From positions 1 through 64,000 of the forward strand of contig JAPLDJ010000027.1 in assembly GCA_026391805.1 (NCBI GenBank): a DNA stretch of 64,000 nt, in the 5' to 3' direction. Positions within the stretch are counted from its first letter, which is position 1, and every line of letters starts with the position of its first letter. Positions 23,792-31,877 of this stretch are shown here, piece by piece. Made by a program: the position numbers and the translations under genes. This DNA comes from Bacteroidota bacterium (GTDB lineage Bacteria; Bacteroidota; Bacteroidia; Bacteroidales; FEN-979). The notes under the pieces were generated by a model that saw nothing but the letters and a program-made list of their open reading frames with translations, ran no database searches and was not told the origin of the DNA.

Positions 23792-25078
23792 ATGAGTATT
23801 AAGAAAGTCATTCTGATTTTTATTCTCTGTCAACTTGCCTTGCTGAATTATGCGCAGGAAAAGGTTGATACAGTAAGCCGGAAAAAGGATTGCCAGCAGA
23901 AGGAGATCTGGGAGATCCTCTTTAAGAAAAAGGTTCCCAAGCCCGTGGATACAACCAGGAAGACGAATATATTCCTGCTTCCATATGTAGCCTATAACCC
24001 CACGAAGGGATTTCAGATCGGCGCGGGAGGATCGATTACCTGGTATGTCGGAAAATTACGCGCAACCAAGCAGTCGGCCGCCTCCTTCGGCGCCGAGTTC
24101 ACCTCCAATAACCAAAAGCTTTTTCAGTTTAAAAGCAATGTCTATTCCAACAACAACAGGTGGTTCCTGCAGGGTGACTGGCGCTATTACATTTACAGCC
24201 TTCCAACATACGGAGTTGGTACTGGGTATGGAAACCCCGTACCACCCTTCCCCGAAATGACTGCCGGTTATGACAGTTCAGCAGTATGGGACGATAGCTA
24301 CCACGTCGAGTACCAGTGGTTTCGCTTTCACGAGGTTTTTTCCTACAGGCTTGCAGCGGATCTTTATGCCGGAATTGGGTTTCATTTCGATAAGCACCAG
24401 GAAATTAAAGATAATACGCTCAGTCTCGATTCTGCCAGCCTGTACTACACTCCCCACTATGCCTATTCGGAACTTCATGGCTTCAATCCGTCTGAGTATA
24501 TTGCATCCGGTCTGAGCCTGAATTTTGCCTTTGACACAAGAGACAACATGATCAATCCCTACAAAGGATATTATGTCAATGTGAATTACCGGATGAACCA
24601 GACCTGGCTTGGAAGCACCGAACCCGGGTCACAGTTGTGGGCGGAATTCAGAACTTACATAGGTCTTGAAAAGAAGCTCCCGCGTCATTTGGTTGCTTTC
24701 TGGTTGTACGGAGGTTTCAAGGTTTCCGGTCAGATCCCCTATTTTGACCTCTGGGCAACGGGTTTCGACCAGATGAATTCCTCCGGAAGGGGGTTCCTGC
24801 AGGGACGATGGAGAGGGGAGAACCTGATGTATGGTGAAGTTGAATACAGGTTCCCCATTAGCCGGTGCTCACAGGTGCTGGGAGGGGTTCTTTTTGTAAA
24901 TGCGACAACGGCATCCAGCAAAGATCAGAGCGTGCCGCTGTTCGAGTATATCCGTCCTGCCTGCGGTGCCGGGCTGAGGATCATGGCATCCAAGGCGAAC
25001 CGGACCAACATCGTTATTGATGTCACTTACGGCGGACATTCAACCGGAATTTATTTCTCTGCACAGGAAGCATTTTAA
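23792..25078 (+). CDS. Omp85-superfamily (BamA/TamA-like) barrel protein, POTRA-less
   Basis: The protein has 428 residues: a signal peptide (MSIKKVILIFILCQLALLNYAQ), a short linker, then a 16-strand-type bacterial surface antigen barrel. Diagnostic stretches are FAFDTRDNMINPYKGYYVNVNY, GGFKVSGQIPYFDLW, SSGRGFLQGRWRGENLMYGEVEYRFPI (the lid-loop RGF motif) and a C-terminal Phe. No POTRA domain precedes the barrel, so it is not a canonical BamA; such stand-alone barrels resemble patatin-associated or lipid-transport Omp85 members. It is a clear paralogue of the protein at 26396-27748, sharing INPYKGYY, LPRHL/TPRHL and the VEYRFPI block. Confidence 0.8.
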   Translation: MSIKKVILIFILCQLALLNYAQEKVDTVSRKKDCQQKEIWEILFKKKVPKPVDTTRKTNIFLLPYVAYNPTKGFQIGAGGSITWYVGKLRATKQSAASFGAEFTSNNQKLFQFKSNVYSNNNRWFLQGDWRYYIYSLPTYGVGTGYGNPVPPFPEMTAGYDSSAVWDDSYHVEYQWFRFHEVFSYRLAADLYAGIGFHFDKHQEIKDNTLSLDSASLYYTPHYAYSELHGFNPSEYIASGLSLNFAFDTRDNMINPYKGYYVNVNYRMNQTWLGSTEPGSQLWAEFRTYIGLEKKLPRHLVAFWLYGGFKVSGQIPYFDLWATGFDQMNSSGRGFLQGRWRGENLMYGEVEYRFPISRCSQVLGGVLFVNATTASSKDQSVPLFEYIRPACGAGLRIMASKANRTNIVIDVTYGGHSTGIYFSAQEAF

Positions 25079-25177
25079 CCCCGCCCCCTGTCTGATAAGG
25101 GATACTCATTCATCAGTATTTCTCTTCCCTGACAGATTTTTTTCATAATCTTTCCTGCATATCTGACATCCCTGTTA

Positions 25178-25207
25178 TATATTTGTCCTTCCGACAAGCT
25201 GCTTGTC
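25178..25207 (+). promoter_or_regulatory. -7 box and palindrome before the sulfotransferase gene
   Basis: TATATTTG (25178-25185) is followed by a perfect palindrome GACAAGC-T-GCTTGTC (25193-25207) that would overlap the first transcribed bases. This is a plausible operator or 5' hairpin. No clear -33 TTTG is seen. Confidence 0.45.
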
Positions 25208-25231
25208 AAATAAACTATTTTAATACTGCTC

Positions 25232-26353
25232 ATGAGAAGAACTCAATTCCGGTTTCCCGTCACAACGCTTGTCGGAAGTACTCTTAAGAACATTCATGAT
25301 CTTCAGAAGTTTCATACTGTCGAACGGAAGTATCAGACGAAACTTTTCCTTTCCAAAGCTGTTGCGGGAATCCTGGAACCGTTCAACCTGGCTGAACGGA
25401 TGATCTGGCAGAAGCGCATCCGCGAATACTGGCCGCAAACGCCTCCCTTATTCATCATCGGTTTCTGGCGGAGTGGAACCACCCTCCTGCACAACCTCCT
25501 GTGCCAGGATCCTGAAGCAGCTTACACCACCACATTCCAGACCGTTTTCCCGAACCTGCTGCTGACCCAGGCATGGTGGCTCAGGCCTTTTATTAATCTT
25601 TTCCTTCCGGCCAGGCGGCCATACGACAACGTAAGCATGGATATGGATTTTCCGCAGGAGGAAGATTTCGGCATGATGAACATCCAGCCGACGACCATCT
25701 ACAAGTTCTTTCTTTTTCCTGGAGAGTTCGACAGCATCATTGAGAAGGAGCTGTTCACCGGAAGCCTTCCCCCGGAAAAAGTTTCCCAATGGAAAGAGGC
25801 GTATCAAAGCATGATTGCAAAAGCCGTTTTCAGCAGGGGAGGCGCCCGTTACATCGGCAAAAATCCATGTCACCTTTCACGAACAGGCCTTCTGAAAGAG
25901 ATGTACCCCGATGCCAAATTCATCTTCATCCACCGGAATCCTTACCAGGTTGTTGAATCATTCTACCGCTTCATCCATACCATATTTCCGGGCGTCCAGC
26001 TCCAGGACGTACCACCTGATTTTTCACGTGAAAATGCGGTAAGGTTTTATGCAACGATCATGAATGCATACCTGCAGGACCGAAAAAAAATCCCGGCATC
26101 CGACCTCATTGAACTGAGAATGGATACTTTTATTCAGGATATTCCGGGCAACCTTGGAATGATCTATGAGAAATTCAACATGGGCAATTACAGCAGGGTT
26201 TCGGCACGCGTGGAAAAATTCAGGGCAGAAAATCCGCGTCCGTCGCATAATTCCTATCCCCCGGAACCGGAAACCATCCGCCTGGTCGATCAGTACGCAT
26301 CCGGCATCGTGCATGAACTGGGATACAATGGAAATGATCCGCTGATGTTTTAA
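25232..26353 (+). CDS. PAPS-dependent sulfotransferase family protein
   Basis: The protein has 373 residues. The two cofactor motifs are present: the 5'-phosphosulfate loop IIGFWRSGTTLLHNLLCQD (about 74-92) and the 3'-phosphate motif KFIFIHRNPYQVVESFYRF. It has no signal peptide, so it acts in the cytoplasm or at the inner membrane face. It would transfer sulfate from PAPS to a hydroxyl or amine acceptor, possibly a sulfated lipid or glycan. The acceptor cannot be read from sequence. It lies between two paralogous Omp85-like barrel genes, which would fit export of a sulfated envelope molecule (inference). Confidence 0.85.
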   Translation: MRRTQFRFPVTTLVGSTLKNIHDLQKFHTVERKYQTKLFLSKAVAGILEPFNLAERMIWQKRIREYWPQTPPLFIIGFWRSGTTLLHNLLCQDPEAAYTTTFQTVFPNLLLTQAWWLRPFINLFLPARRPYDNVSMDMDFPQEEDFGMMNIQPTTIYKFFLFPGEFDSIIEKELFTGSLPPEKVSQWKEAYQSMIAKAVFSRGGARYIGKNPCHLSRTGLLKEMYPDAKFIFIHRNPYQVVESFYRFIHTIFPGVQLQDVPPDFSRENAVRFYATIMNAYLQDRKKIPASDLIELRMDTFIQDIPGNLGMIYEKFNMGNYSRVSARVEKFRAENPRPSHNSYPPEPETIRLVDQYASGIVHELGYNGNDPLMF

Positions 26354-26395
26354 TGAACTCACCCCCTCAATCCCCCGAGATCTGGGCAATGCGGT

Positions 26396-27748
26396 TTAGA
26401 ACGTCTCCTGCCCCGAGAAATAGAATCCCTTGGATTTTACGCCGATGGCATAGTCGAGGTTGATGTTGGTCCTGAAGTATTTGTTCACCATGATCCTGAT
26501 ACCAATCCCCACTGCGGGTTTTATGTATTCAAACAGGGCGATGTTTTTCTGGGAATTCGAGGTGGTGACGGCATTGACAAACAGGACACCGCCGATGATG
26601 TGTGAACAGGGCCAGATCGGGAACCGGTATTCCACTTCACCATACACGATGTGATCACCGCGATACCTTCCGTTCGTATATCCTCTTCCTGAACGTGCCC
26701 GCTGGTCTTCTCCGAGATAGGGCAACGTCAGATATGGCAATTTCCCGGACATCAGGAAGTCGCCGAAGGCCCAGAACCCGATGAGGTGCCGGGGTGTTTT
26801 CTTTGACAGTCCGACATAGGTTCGGAATTCAAGCCACAAGGTCGATGAATTCTGTGAACTGCCCAGGAAGGTGGGATTGATCCTGTAATTGACATTCGCA
26901 TAATATCCTTTGTAAGGATTGATCTGGTTATCCCTTGAATCATAGAGAAAATTCGCACTCAGCCCCGACACCATGTACTCCTTTGTGCTGAATTCATGCG
27001 TAGTTGAATAAAAGGAGTGCGGCGTTTGTTTTTCAGGCTCTGCCGGAATCGTATCATGCGCAGGAACTGCAGCACTGTAATATTCATCGTTGATCCCGTA
27101 ATAGTAATCGAGGTGGTAACCCACTCCGGCATAAAGATTTTCGATGATCTTCTTGTTTACGATCTCATGGAGCTTGACATAATAAAATTTCATGGGGAAA
27201 AACACGCTGTCGGTATTTGTTCCTTCGCCCATCCAGTCCATGCTTGAAGGAATTCCCACCGTGTCCGGTGAATTGGTCCCCAGTCCATAGGTCGGCTGGC
27301 TGTAGATGTAAAACTTCCAGTCGCCCTGGAGGAAATACTGGTTCTCCTTTGTATAGACATTATGTTTCACAAAAGTGATCAGCTGGCTTTTGGATGTAAC
27401 TGCAATGGTAAACGGAGCGCTGGAAACTTTTGTATTTTCCTTCGGTCCCATGTACCATCCGAAAGAGCCTCCCACGCCGAGCAGGAATCCGTTGGTCGGG
27501 TTGGAGCTGATGTTGGGAAGAACAAGCGCCAGGAATTTCTTGGGCGGCTTCGGGGCTTTTTCTTTCTTCTTGAAGATGTCGCCGATGGCTCCCTGCTTGC
27601 ATATTTTTTCTTTCTTTACCGTATCTGTTGTCGGGTTTTTTAAACTGTCCGGGGGAAGTGCATTATCCCCCTGAACAAATGATTCCTGGGCCTGCAGGAA
27701 AGAAAATCCGGAAAGGATTAACAGCGCCGAAAGTACAAATTTCTTCAT
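26396..27748 (-). CDS. Omp85-superfamily barrel protein, paralogue of the 23.8-kb gene
   Basis: The protein has 450 residues from the ATG at 27748 (MKKFVLSALLILSGFSFLQAQ, signal peptide). A longer frame would add 31 residues of non-exported character. The barrel contains LYDSRDNQINPYKGYYANVNYR, GDFLMSGKLPYLTLP, SGRGYTNGRYRGDHIVYGEVEYRFPI and a terminal ETF. There is no POTRA domain. It shares an extended C-terminal half with the 23792-25078 protein, so the two arose by duplication and then diverged around the sulfotransferase gene. It lies 34 nt after the POTRA-bearing gene at 27783 in the same operon. Confidence 0.8.
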   Translation of the reverse strand: MKKFVLSALLILSGFSFLQAQESFVQGDNALPPDSLKNPTTDTVKKEKICKQGAIGDIFKKKEKAPKPPKKFLALVLPNISSNPTNGFLLGVGGSFGWYMGPKENTKVSSAPFTIAVTSKSQLITFVKHNVYTKENQYFLQGDWKFYIYSQPTYGLGTNSPDTVGIPSSMDWMGEGTNTDSVFFPMKFYYVKLHEIVNKKIIENLYAGVGYHLDYYYGINDEYYSAAVPAHDTIPAEPEKQTPHSFYSTTHEFSTKEYMVSGLSANFLYDSRDNQINPYKGYYANVNYRINPTFLGSSQNSSTLWLEFRTYVGLSKKTPRHLIGFWAFGDFLMSGKLPYLTLPYLGEDQRARSGRGYTNGRYRGDHIVYGEVEYRFPIWPCSHIIGGVLFVNAVTTSNSQKNIALFEYIKPAVGIGIRIMVNKYFRTNINLDYAIGVKSKGFYFSGQETF

Positions 27749-27782
27749 AAGACCTGGTTTTTTGAAAACAATCGTTAGTATA

Positions 27783-29264
27783 TCATATGGGCATGCCGAA
27801 ACCGAAAAAGAACCCATTGGTGCCCATGGAAGTAAATGCATATTCGAACCGGATCACAAGGTCATAGTAAGTCACAAAATCAATCCCCAGCCCCCAGCTC
27901 ATAAGCAACCGGTTGTTGTAAGGATTAACATCGGTGAAGTTATTTACGCAATAGCCCGCGTCGGCAAAAGCATTCAGGTAAAATGCATACTGCAGCTTCT
28001 TGAACTTGTTCTTTTCCTGTCCCTCCTTCACTTTTGTCACCGAAGGCTTGATCAGCTCAAACTTGACATTGTTCCTGCAAAAATACATCTGGTCGCCTTT
28101 CACGGTATAGAGGTCGAAGCCACGGATGAAATCCTTGCCCTGGGTCATGTTCATCTGGTAGTAATAGGGTGAATTCTCACCGGCGGCATTCTCAGCCTTG
28201 ACCATTTCTGCAATGTACCACTTACGGCCGACGGTCTGGTAAAAATGAAAATCGATCCCGTAATAGAAAAGATCGATATCCTTTGAAACGACCCCAAGCC
28301 CGATCTTTTCCATGAAGACCCTGAGCATGTTCCCTTTCAGCGGGTAGGTGTGGCTGTTGCGGGTATCATAATAATAATCGGCATAAAGCGTGAGGGAAGT
28401 ATTGGTCGTTTTATATCCCGCGAGATAATTGGAGTCAAGTTTAACCAGGGAATCGGAAACATGGATGTATTCACCCGTGAGCTTTATGGTACCGTAATTG
28501 TACAGCCCCGGCCTCAGGGATAATTTTGCACCAATCTTCATATTCTGCGAACTGTTATAATCATACAGCATCTGCCGCTTGTTGTCGACCGAGGCATATT
28601 CAACGGTATAGAGGTTCTGGTAACCTGCGGTCATGGTGAGGCCGACCTTCTTTCCGCTTCCGATCCACGGGATCCTGTAGCCAAAGCCAATGGCCCATGA
28701 TTTACCGATATAGCCCACGATGGAGGACTGGTGACTGAGCCCCCAGAGGTTGTTGTGGCTGAAGAACAGTCCCATGCTGAGATCGGCCCAGTTAATATCA
28801 CGTAACCACTCATTGAAATTGGGAGCGTTCAGCTTGGCAACGGGAAACAGCCACCAGTAGTGCCGTTCCACCACATCGATTACAAGGGTGTACTGATTTT
28901 CCGTGATCTTTTTCAGTGAAAGGTCAACAGTAAGGAAGAGCTTTGTGTTGATCAGGTTTTCACGGCTGTAATTCATCCGCAGGCGCAGCTCGCTCGAATC
29001 GCCGGGATAAAAAATCCGGTCGTTGAAGTTGACCTTTTTCTCTTTCTGAAATGTGGCTAGGGAGTCGCCTATTTTGAAATCCAGTTCACGGATGATGATC
29101 GGGGGTTTTGTCAGTTTATTGCCGGTACATTCTACACCCGCTATCTTTATATAGGGTGCGGCTAATGTATCCGGAACATGAATTGAACCGTTTTTATTCT
29201 GGGCGAAGGTTAGTAAAGGGAAACAGAATGCCAAAAAAACAGGCAGGGTAAATAATCTTTTCAT
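27783..29264 (-). CDS. BamA/TamA-family outer-membrane protein with one POTRA domain
   Basis: The protein has 493 residues with a signal peptide (MKRLFTLPVFLAFCFPLLTFAQ). Residues about 40-135 fit a single POTRA domain (IKIAGVECTGNKLTKPPIIIRELDFKIGDSL ... LVIDVVERHYWW). The rest is a surface-antigen barrel with FFSHNNLWGLSHQ, YYYDTRNSHTYPLKGNMLRVF, and the lid-loop region (GKDFIRGFDLYTVKGDQMYF). One POTRA instead of five rules out BamA itself; a role in insertion or secretion of a specific substrate is likely. It is the first gene of an operon with the POTRA-less barrel at 26396-27748. Confidence 0.82.
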   Translation of the reverse strand: MKRLFTLPVFLAFCFPLLTFAQNKNGSIHVPDTLAAPYIKIAGVECTGNKLTKPPIIIRELDFKIGDSLATFQKEKKVNFNDRIFYPGDSSELRLRMNYSRENLINTKLFLTVDLSLKKITENQYTLVIDVVERHYWWLFPVAKLNAPNFNEWLRDINWADLSMGLFFSHNNLWGLSHQSSIVGYIGKSWAIGFGYRIPWIGSGKKVGLTMTAGYQNLYTVEYASVDNKRQMLYDYNSSQNMKIGAKLSLRPGLYNYGTIKLTGEYIHVSDSLVKLDSNYLAGYKTTNTSLTLYADYYYDTRNSHTYPLKGNMLRVFMEKIGLGVVSKDIDLFYYGIDFHFYQTVGRKWYIAEMVKAENAAGENSPYYYQMNMTQGKDFIRGFDLYTVKGDQMYFCRNNVKFELIKPSVTKVKEGQEKNKFKKLQYAFYLNAFADAGYCVNNFTDVNPYNNRLLMSWGLGIDFVTYYDLVIRFEYAFTSMGTNGFFFGFGMPI

Positions 29265-29369
29265 TTATTCCTTTCTTTTTAGCGGGCAACTCACTTCCCG
29301 AAAGACCAGAAACAGGGGGAAGAGAGATCCATTTGTAACTACTAAAGAAAATTGCCGTATTCTATAAAA

Positions 29370-29400
29370 CAAATGTACCCCTTTTTTTATTCATCGTCAA
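29370..29400 (-). promoter_or_regulatory. Promoter of the Omp85-like operon
   Basis: On the minus strand, TTG (29400-29398), a 20-nt spacer and TACATTTG (29377-29370). The predicted leader to the ATG at 29264 is about 100 nt. Confidence 0.6.
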
Positions 29401-29414
29401 GAACCGGAATATTT

Positions 29415-29432
29415 ATACTTATCAATAAGTAT
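29415..29432. promoter_or_regulatory. Palindromic operator candidate ATACTTATCAATAAGTAT
   Basis: A perfect 8-bp-arm palindrome centred about 58 bp upstream of the predicted minus-strand transcription start. Its 16-bp core matches 22056-22071 at 15 of 16 positions. Confidence 0.55.
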
Positions 29433-29530
29433 ATTGGAACACGGCAGGCAGGCTTGTTGAAATTCTGTCAAACAATATTATATTTGTTACACGGAGGTTC
29501 TCCGAATTTGACCATGTGACTTACCTTATA

Positions 29531-29695
29531 AAGGGTGACTAAAAAGTCTTATTCGCCTTTGTGAAGCCCTTTGTGGCCTTTGTGGTTAATTTTTTTTGAT
29601 TTAACCACTAAGGACACGAAGCCTGCCTGCCGGCAGGCAGGTACACACAAAGTCACACGAAGGAAAATATCAAGCATATTTTTTTAGTCAACCCC
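29531..29695 (-). mobile_element. MITE-like element, copy 3 (inverted), with nested palindrome
   Basis: The 165-bp element is in the opposite orientation to copies 1 and 2: it begins AAGGGTGACTAAAAAG and ends TTTTTTAGTCAACCCC. It also carries the CCTGCCTGCCGGCAGGCAGG palindrome (about 29623-29642), at the same internal place as copy 2. It lies 55 bp before the peptidase gene. Confidence 0.75.
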
Positions 29696-29749
29696 ACTGG
29701 GAGAGGTGTCAATTAATATAGAAAACAGAAAAACCAACATCAAAAGCAG

Positions 29750-30328
29750 ATGGAAAAAATCAATGATCTGGATGATCTGGATGGCATGACCATCCTTGAG
29801 TTTCCGGTGCAGGACCGGCAGGGGACCCCGTACACATGCGGCGCTGATTGTGTTCAGAAAGTGATGGAATATTATGGGGAAGATTACCGCGAGATGGACC
29901 TGGCAGAGATGCTGAAGTCTGATCCTGAACACGGAACCTATGTGAAGAACATTGTGGAGTTTTTTCACAAGCATGGATTAAAAGCTGTTGTAAGGCAAAA
30001 AATGACAGTTCATTCGCTCATAAAACAGATCGACCGCAAGATCCCGGTGATCATCATGATCCAGGCCTGGGGCAGCAGGGAGAATTTCGAAAAGAACTAT
30101 CGTCACGACTGGGAGGATGGCCATTTTGTTGTTGTGATCGGGTATACTGCGGATCTGATCCTGATTGCAGACCCGGCCTTGTTCAATACCGGCTATATTC
30201 CGAAAGCAGAACTGAAGGCCCGCTGGCACGATACCGATGAGGGAGATACCAGAACATATCAGCTTGGGATTTCCGTATATGGTAAGAAACCGAGGTTCGA
30301 TGAAGATAAGGTGGAAAGGGTTAAGTAG
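29750..30328 (+). CDS. C39-like cysteine peptidase family protein
   Basis: The protein has 192 residues. It shows the papain-like C39 layout: Q24-x5-C30 (RQGTPYTCGADCVQKVMEYYG), H125 in WEDGHFVVVIGY, and D141 in LIADPALF as the third residue. The rest (EMLKSDPEHGTYVKNIVEFFHKHGLKAV ... IPVIIMIQAW) follows the family core. There is no signal peptide and no attached ABC transporter, so this is a stand-alone domain in the cytoplasm rather than a bacteriocin exporter. Substrate unknown. The next gene begins 131 bp downstream, after a GACTG repeat array. Confidence 0.75.
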   Translation: MEKINDLDDLDGMTILEFPVQDRQGTPYTCGADCVQKVMEYYGEDYREMDLAEMLKSDPEHGTYVKNIVEFFHKHGLKAVVRQKMTVHSLIKQIDRKIPVIIMIQAWGSRENFEKNYRHDWEDGHFVVVIGYTADLILIADPALFNTGYIPKAELKARWHDTDEGDTRTYQLGISVYGKKPRFDEDKVERVK

Positions 30329-30329
30329 A

Positions 30330-30396
30330 CGGAAGACTGAAGACTGGGGACTGAAGACTGGGGACTGCTGACTGAGGACTGCCGACTGCCGACTGA
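30330..30396 (+). repeat. GACTG short-repeat array, left copy
   Basis: The tract is made of degenerate 7-bp units (GAAGACT, GGGGACT, GCTGACT, GAGGACT, GCCGACT). A 20-nt core, GACTGAGGACTGCCGACTGC (30370-30389), recurs exactly in inverted orientation at 31669-31688 on the other side of the next gene. Confidence 0.8.
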
Positions 30397-30459
30397 AAAT
30401 GGAGAATGGAAAATGGAAGAAAATCCGTAAGTTTGCGGCGGAGATTTTATCCTTAAAAC

Positions 30460-31659
30460 ATGGCTAAAAGGCGCAGAGATCATCGTCGTTCGCGCGGTTC
30501 ATTGCTGCGGCGCCTGTTCCCGCCGCTGATTGAGTCCGGCCCATGGCGTCCGCAACCGCAATATCAGCGCGAATCTTTGTGGAAACGCCTGTTTCCGCCG
30601 CTGATCGAATCCGGGCCACCGCGCCCGCGCAAGCGATCCCGGCGACGAGCGTATACACCAAATGATCTTTTCGACAACAATACGCAGGAATTTACCGATC
30701 CTGGTTCACCTGGAATCTATGAAGATCAGGCCGGTAAGATGGAACCCTTTGATGAAGATAACCTGGATGAGAAATATGATCTGAATCTGCGGGAGAGCTG
30801 GATCGTGAAATCAATGGCCCGGTTCCTGCCGCGGATGGTCATCTCCATGGCCATCTTCATGGTGACCTACCTGCTGGTATGGTTTATCTATCAGATGGCT
30901 GTCATTGTCGTAGGTTCAGTCAACAATATCCCCTCCGTGATGACCTATTATGAAGTGCGGTGGACCATCCCCAATGACTCACCTTTGTGGACCGACCTGA
31001 ACATCATCGCGGTCACCGGCTCGGGACCATTAATTTCACTTCTGCTTGGTATTTTTTGCCTCATCTTTCTGAAAAGCAGCCCCAAACTGGAGCAGATGAC
31101 AAAACTGTTCCTCACCTGGTTATGCCTCAGCGCGATGTCGCATTTTTTCGGGGCCTTTGTGGCCGGAGCGCTCACCTGGCAGGGCTTCGGTTATGTCATT
31201 GCCTGGATGTACCTGCCCTTTGCCGTCCGGCTGGTGATCTCCGTCCTGTTCCTTGCGATCATGGTTTATATAAGCTGGCTGCTGATCCCCGTGATGCATT
31301 CCCTGGCGCCGGCGCAGCTGGGGAAAAAAGAGTTGCGGAGTTTCCTGGCGACACGGTTCGTCATCCCCTGGTTCTTCGGCACCGGCATCCTGATGCTCAT
31401 CAAAATTCCCAATACCCTTCCGCAGCACGAGAACATTTTCATCTATGACATCATCATCCTCTGCTCCCTTGCGTTTGCCATACTTCCGATGCTTTCTGTC
31501 CTGTTCATCCGGTCGGCAAAACGACCCCGGCATTTTACGGAGAAGAGCGACGATGAAGAGCGGAACCTGATGCTTTCCGTATGGCTGACAATAACTGTAA
31601 TGGTACTTCTCATTTACCGGTTTGGGCTGAATTACATCATGAATAATCTTTCGCGCTGA
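30460..31659 (+). CDS. Polytopic membrane protein with duplicated LRRLFPPLIESGP motif
   Basis: The protein has 399 residues and I do not recognise its family. The N-terminus is Arg-rich and contains a 25-residue tandem duplication (SLLRRLFPPLIESGPWRP and SLWKRLFPPLIESGPPRP), visible as a 75-bp repeat in the DNA. An acidic linker (FDEDNLDEKYDLNL) follows. About seven membrane helices come next (MVISMAIFMVTYLLVWFIY, PLISLLLGIFCLIFL, LFLTWLCLSAMSHFFGAFVAG, LVISVLFLAIMVYISWLLIP, FVIPWFFGTGILMLI, DIIILCSLAFAILPMLSVLFI, LSVWLTITVMVLLIYRF). A GxGPLxxLLLG segment in helix 2 recalls S2P-type proteases, but no HExxH zinc motif exists. The gene is bracketed by inverted GACTG arrays. Confidence 0.7.
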   Translation: MAKRRRDHRRSRGSLLRRLFPPLIESGPWRPQPQYQRESLWKRLFPPLIESGPPRPRKRSRRRAYTPNDLFDNNTQEFTDPGSPGIYEDQAGKMEPFDEDNLDEKYDLNLRESWIVKSMARFLPRMVISMAIFMVTYLLVWFIYQMAVIVVGSVNNIPSVMTYYEVRWTIPNDSPLWTDLNIIAVTGSGPLISLLLGIFCLIFLKSSPKLEQMTKLFLTWLCLSAMSHFFGAFVAGALTWQGFGYVIAWMYLPFAVRLVISVLFLAIMVYISWLLIPVMHSLAPAQLGKKELRSFLATRFVIPWFFGTGILMLIKIPNTLPQHENIFIYDIIILCSLAFAILPMLSVLFIRSAKRPRHFTEKSDDEERNLMLSVWLTITVMVLLIYRFGLNYIMNNLSR

Positions 31660-31662
31660 AAT

Positions 31663-31701
31663 TAGTCTGCAGTCGGCAGTCCTCAGTCTTCAGTCCTCAA
31701 T
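31663..31701 (-). repeat. GACTG short-repeat array, right copy (inverted)
   Basis: This tract (agtctgcagtcggcagtcct...) is the reverse complement of part of the array at 30330-30396, with a 20-nt exact match at 31669-31688. The two could pair in a transcript spanning the membrane-protein gene. Confidence 0.8.
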
Positions 31702-31732
31702 CCAAAGGTTTTACATATTTAAAAAAAATCAT

Positions 31733-31769
31733 ATATTTCTCTTGTTTTACTCATTTTTTTGTAAATTTG
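31733..31769 (+). promoter_or_regulatory. Promoter of small sorting-signal protein 1
   Basis: ATATTTCTCTTG (31733-31744), a 17-nt spacer and TAAATTTG (31762-31769). The same ATATTTCnCTTG block, with the same spacing to TAnnTTTG, precedes the paralogue at 39899. The leader is about 100 nt and contains a small hairpin (TATAG-AGGTC-CTATA, about 31780-31794). Confidence 0.55.
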
Positions 31770-31877
31770 CGAATCAATCTATAGAGGTCCTATAACCCTT
31801 AGGGCCAGGTGAATCTCAGTTAACTAGAAGAACGTCACATTTTTCTGCCAATTTTAAAGGTCATTTATAATCTCGAA

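Larger units (their letters stand above)
29265..29749. other. Intergenic region with promoter, palindrome and MITE copy
   Basis: This 485-bp gap between divergent genes has no ORF. It holds a minus-strand promoter (29370-29400), the TACTTATCAATAAGTA palindrome (29416-29431), a half copy of the GGCAGGCAGG palindrome near 29443, and a MITE-like element (29531-29695). Confidence 0.65.

Noticed and set aside
27749-27841. N-terminal extension of the Omp85-like protein (31 residues)
   Set aside because: The signal peptide begins at the inner ATG (27748), and the extension overlaps the gap to the preceding gene of the operon.
30330-30396. Possible CRISPR array
   Set aside because: Units are 7 bp and contiguous with no spacers; no cas gene is in the window.
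31780-31877. Riboswitch in the leader of small protein 1
   Set aside because: Only two tiny hairpins are visible, no known riboswitch core could be found, and the paralogue has a different leader.
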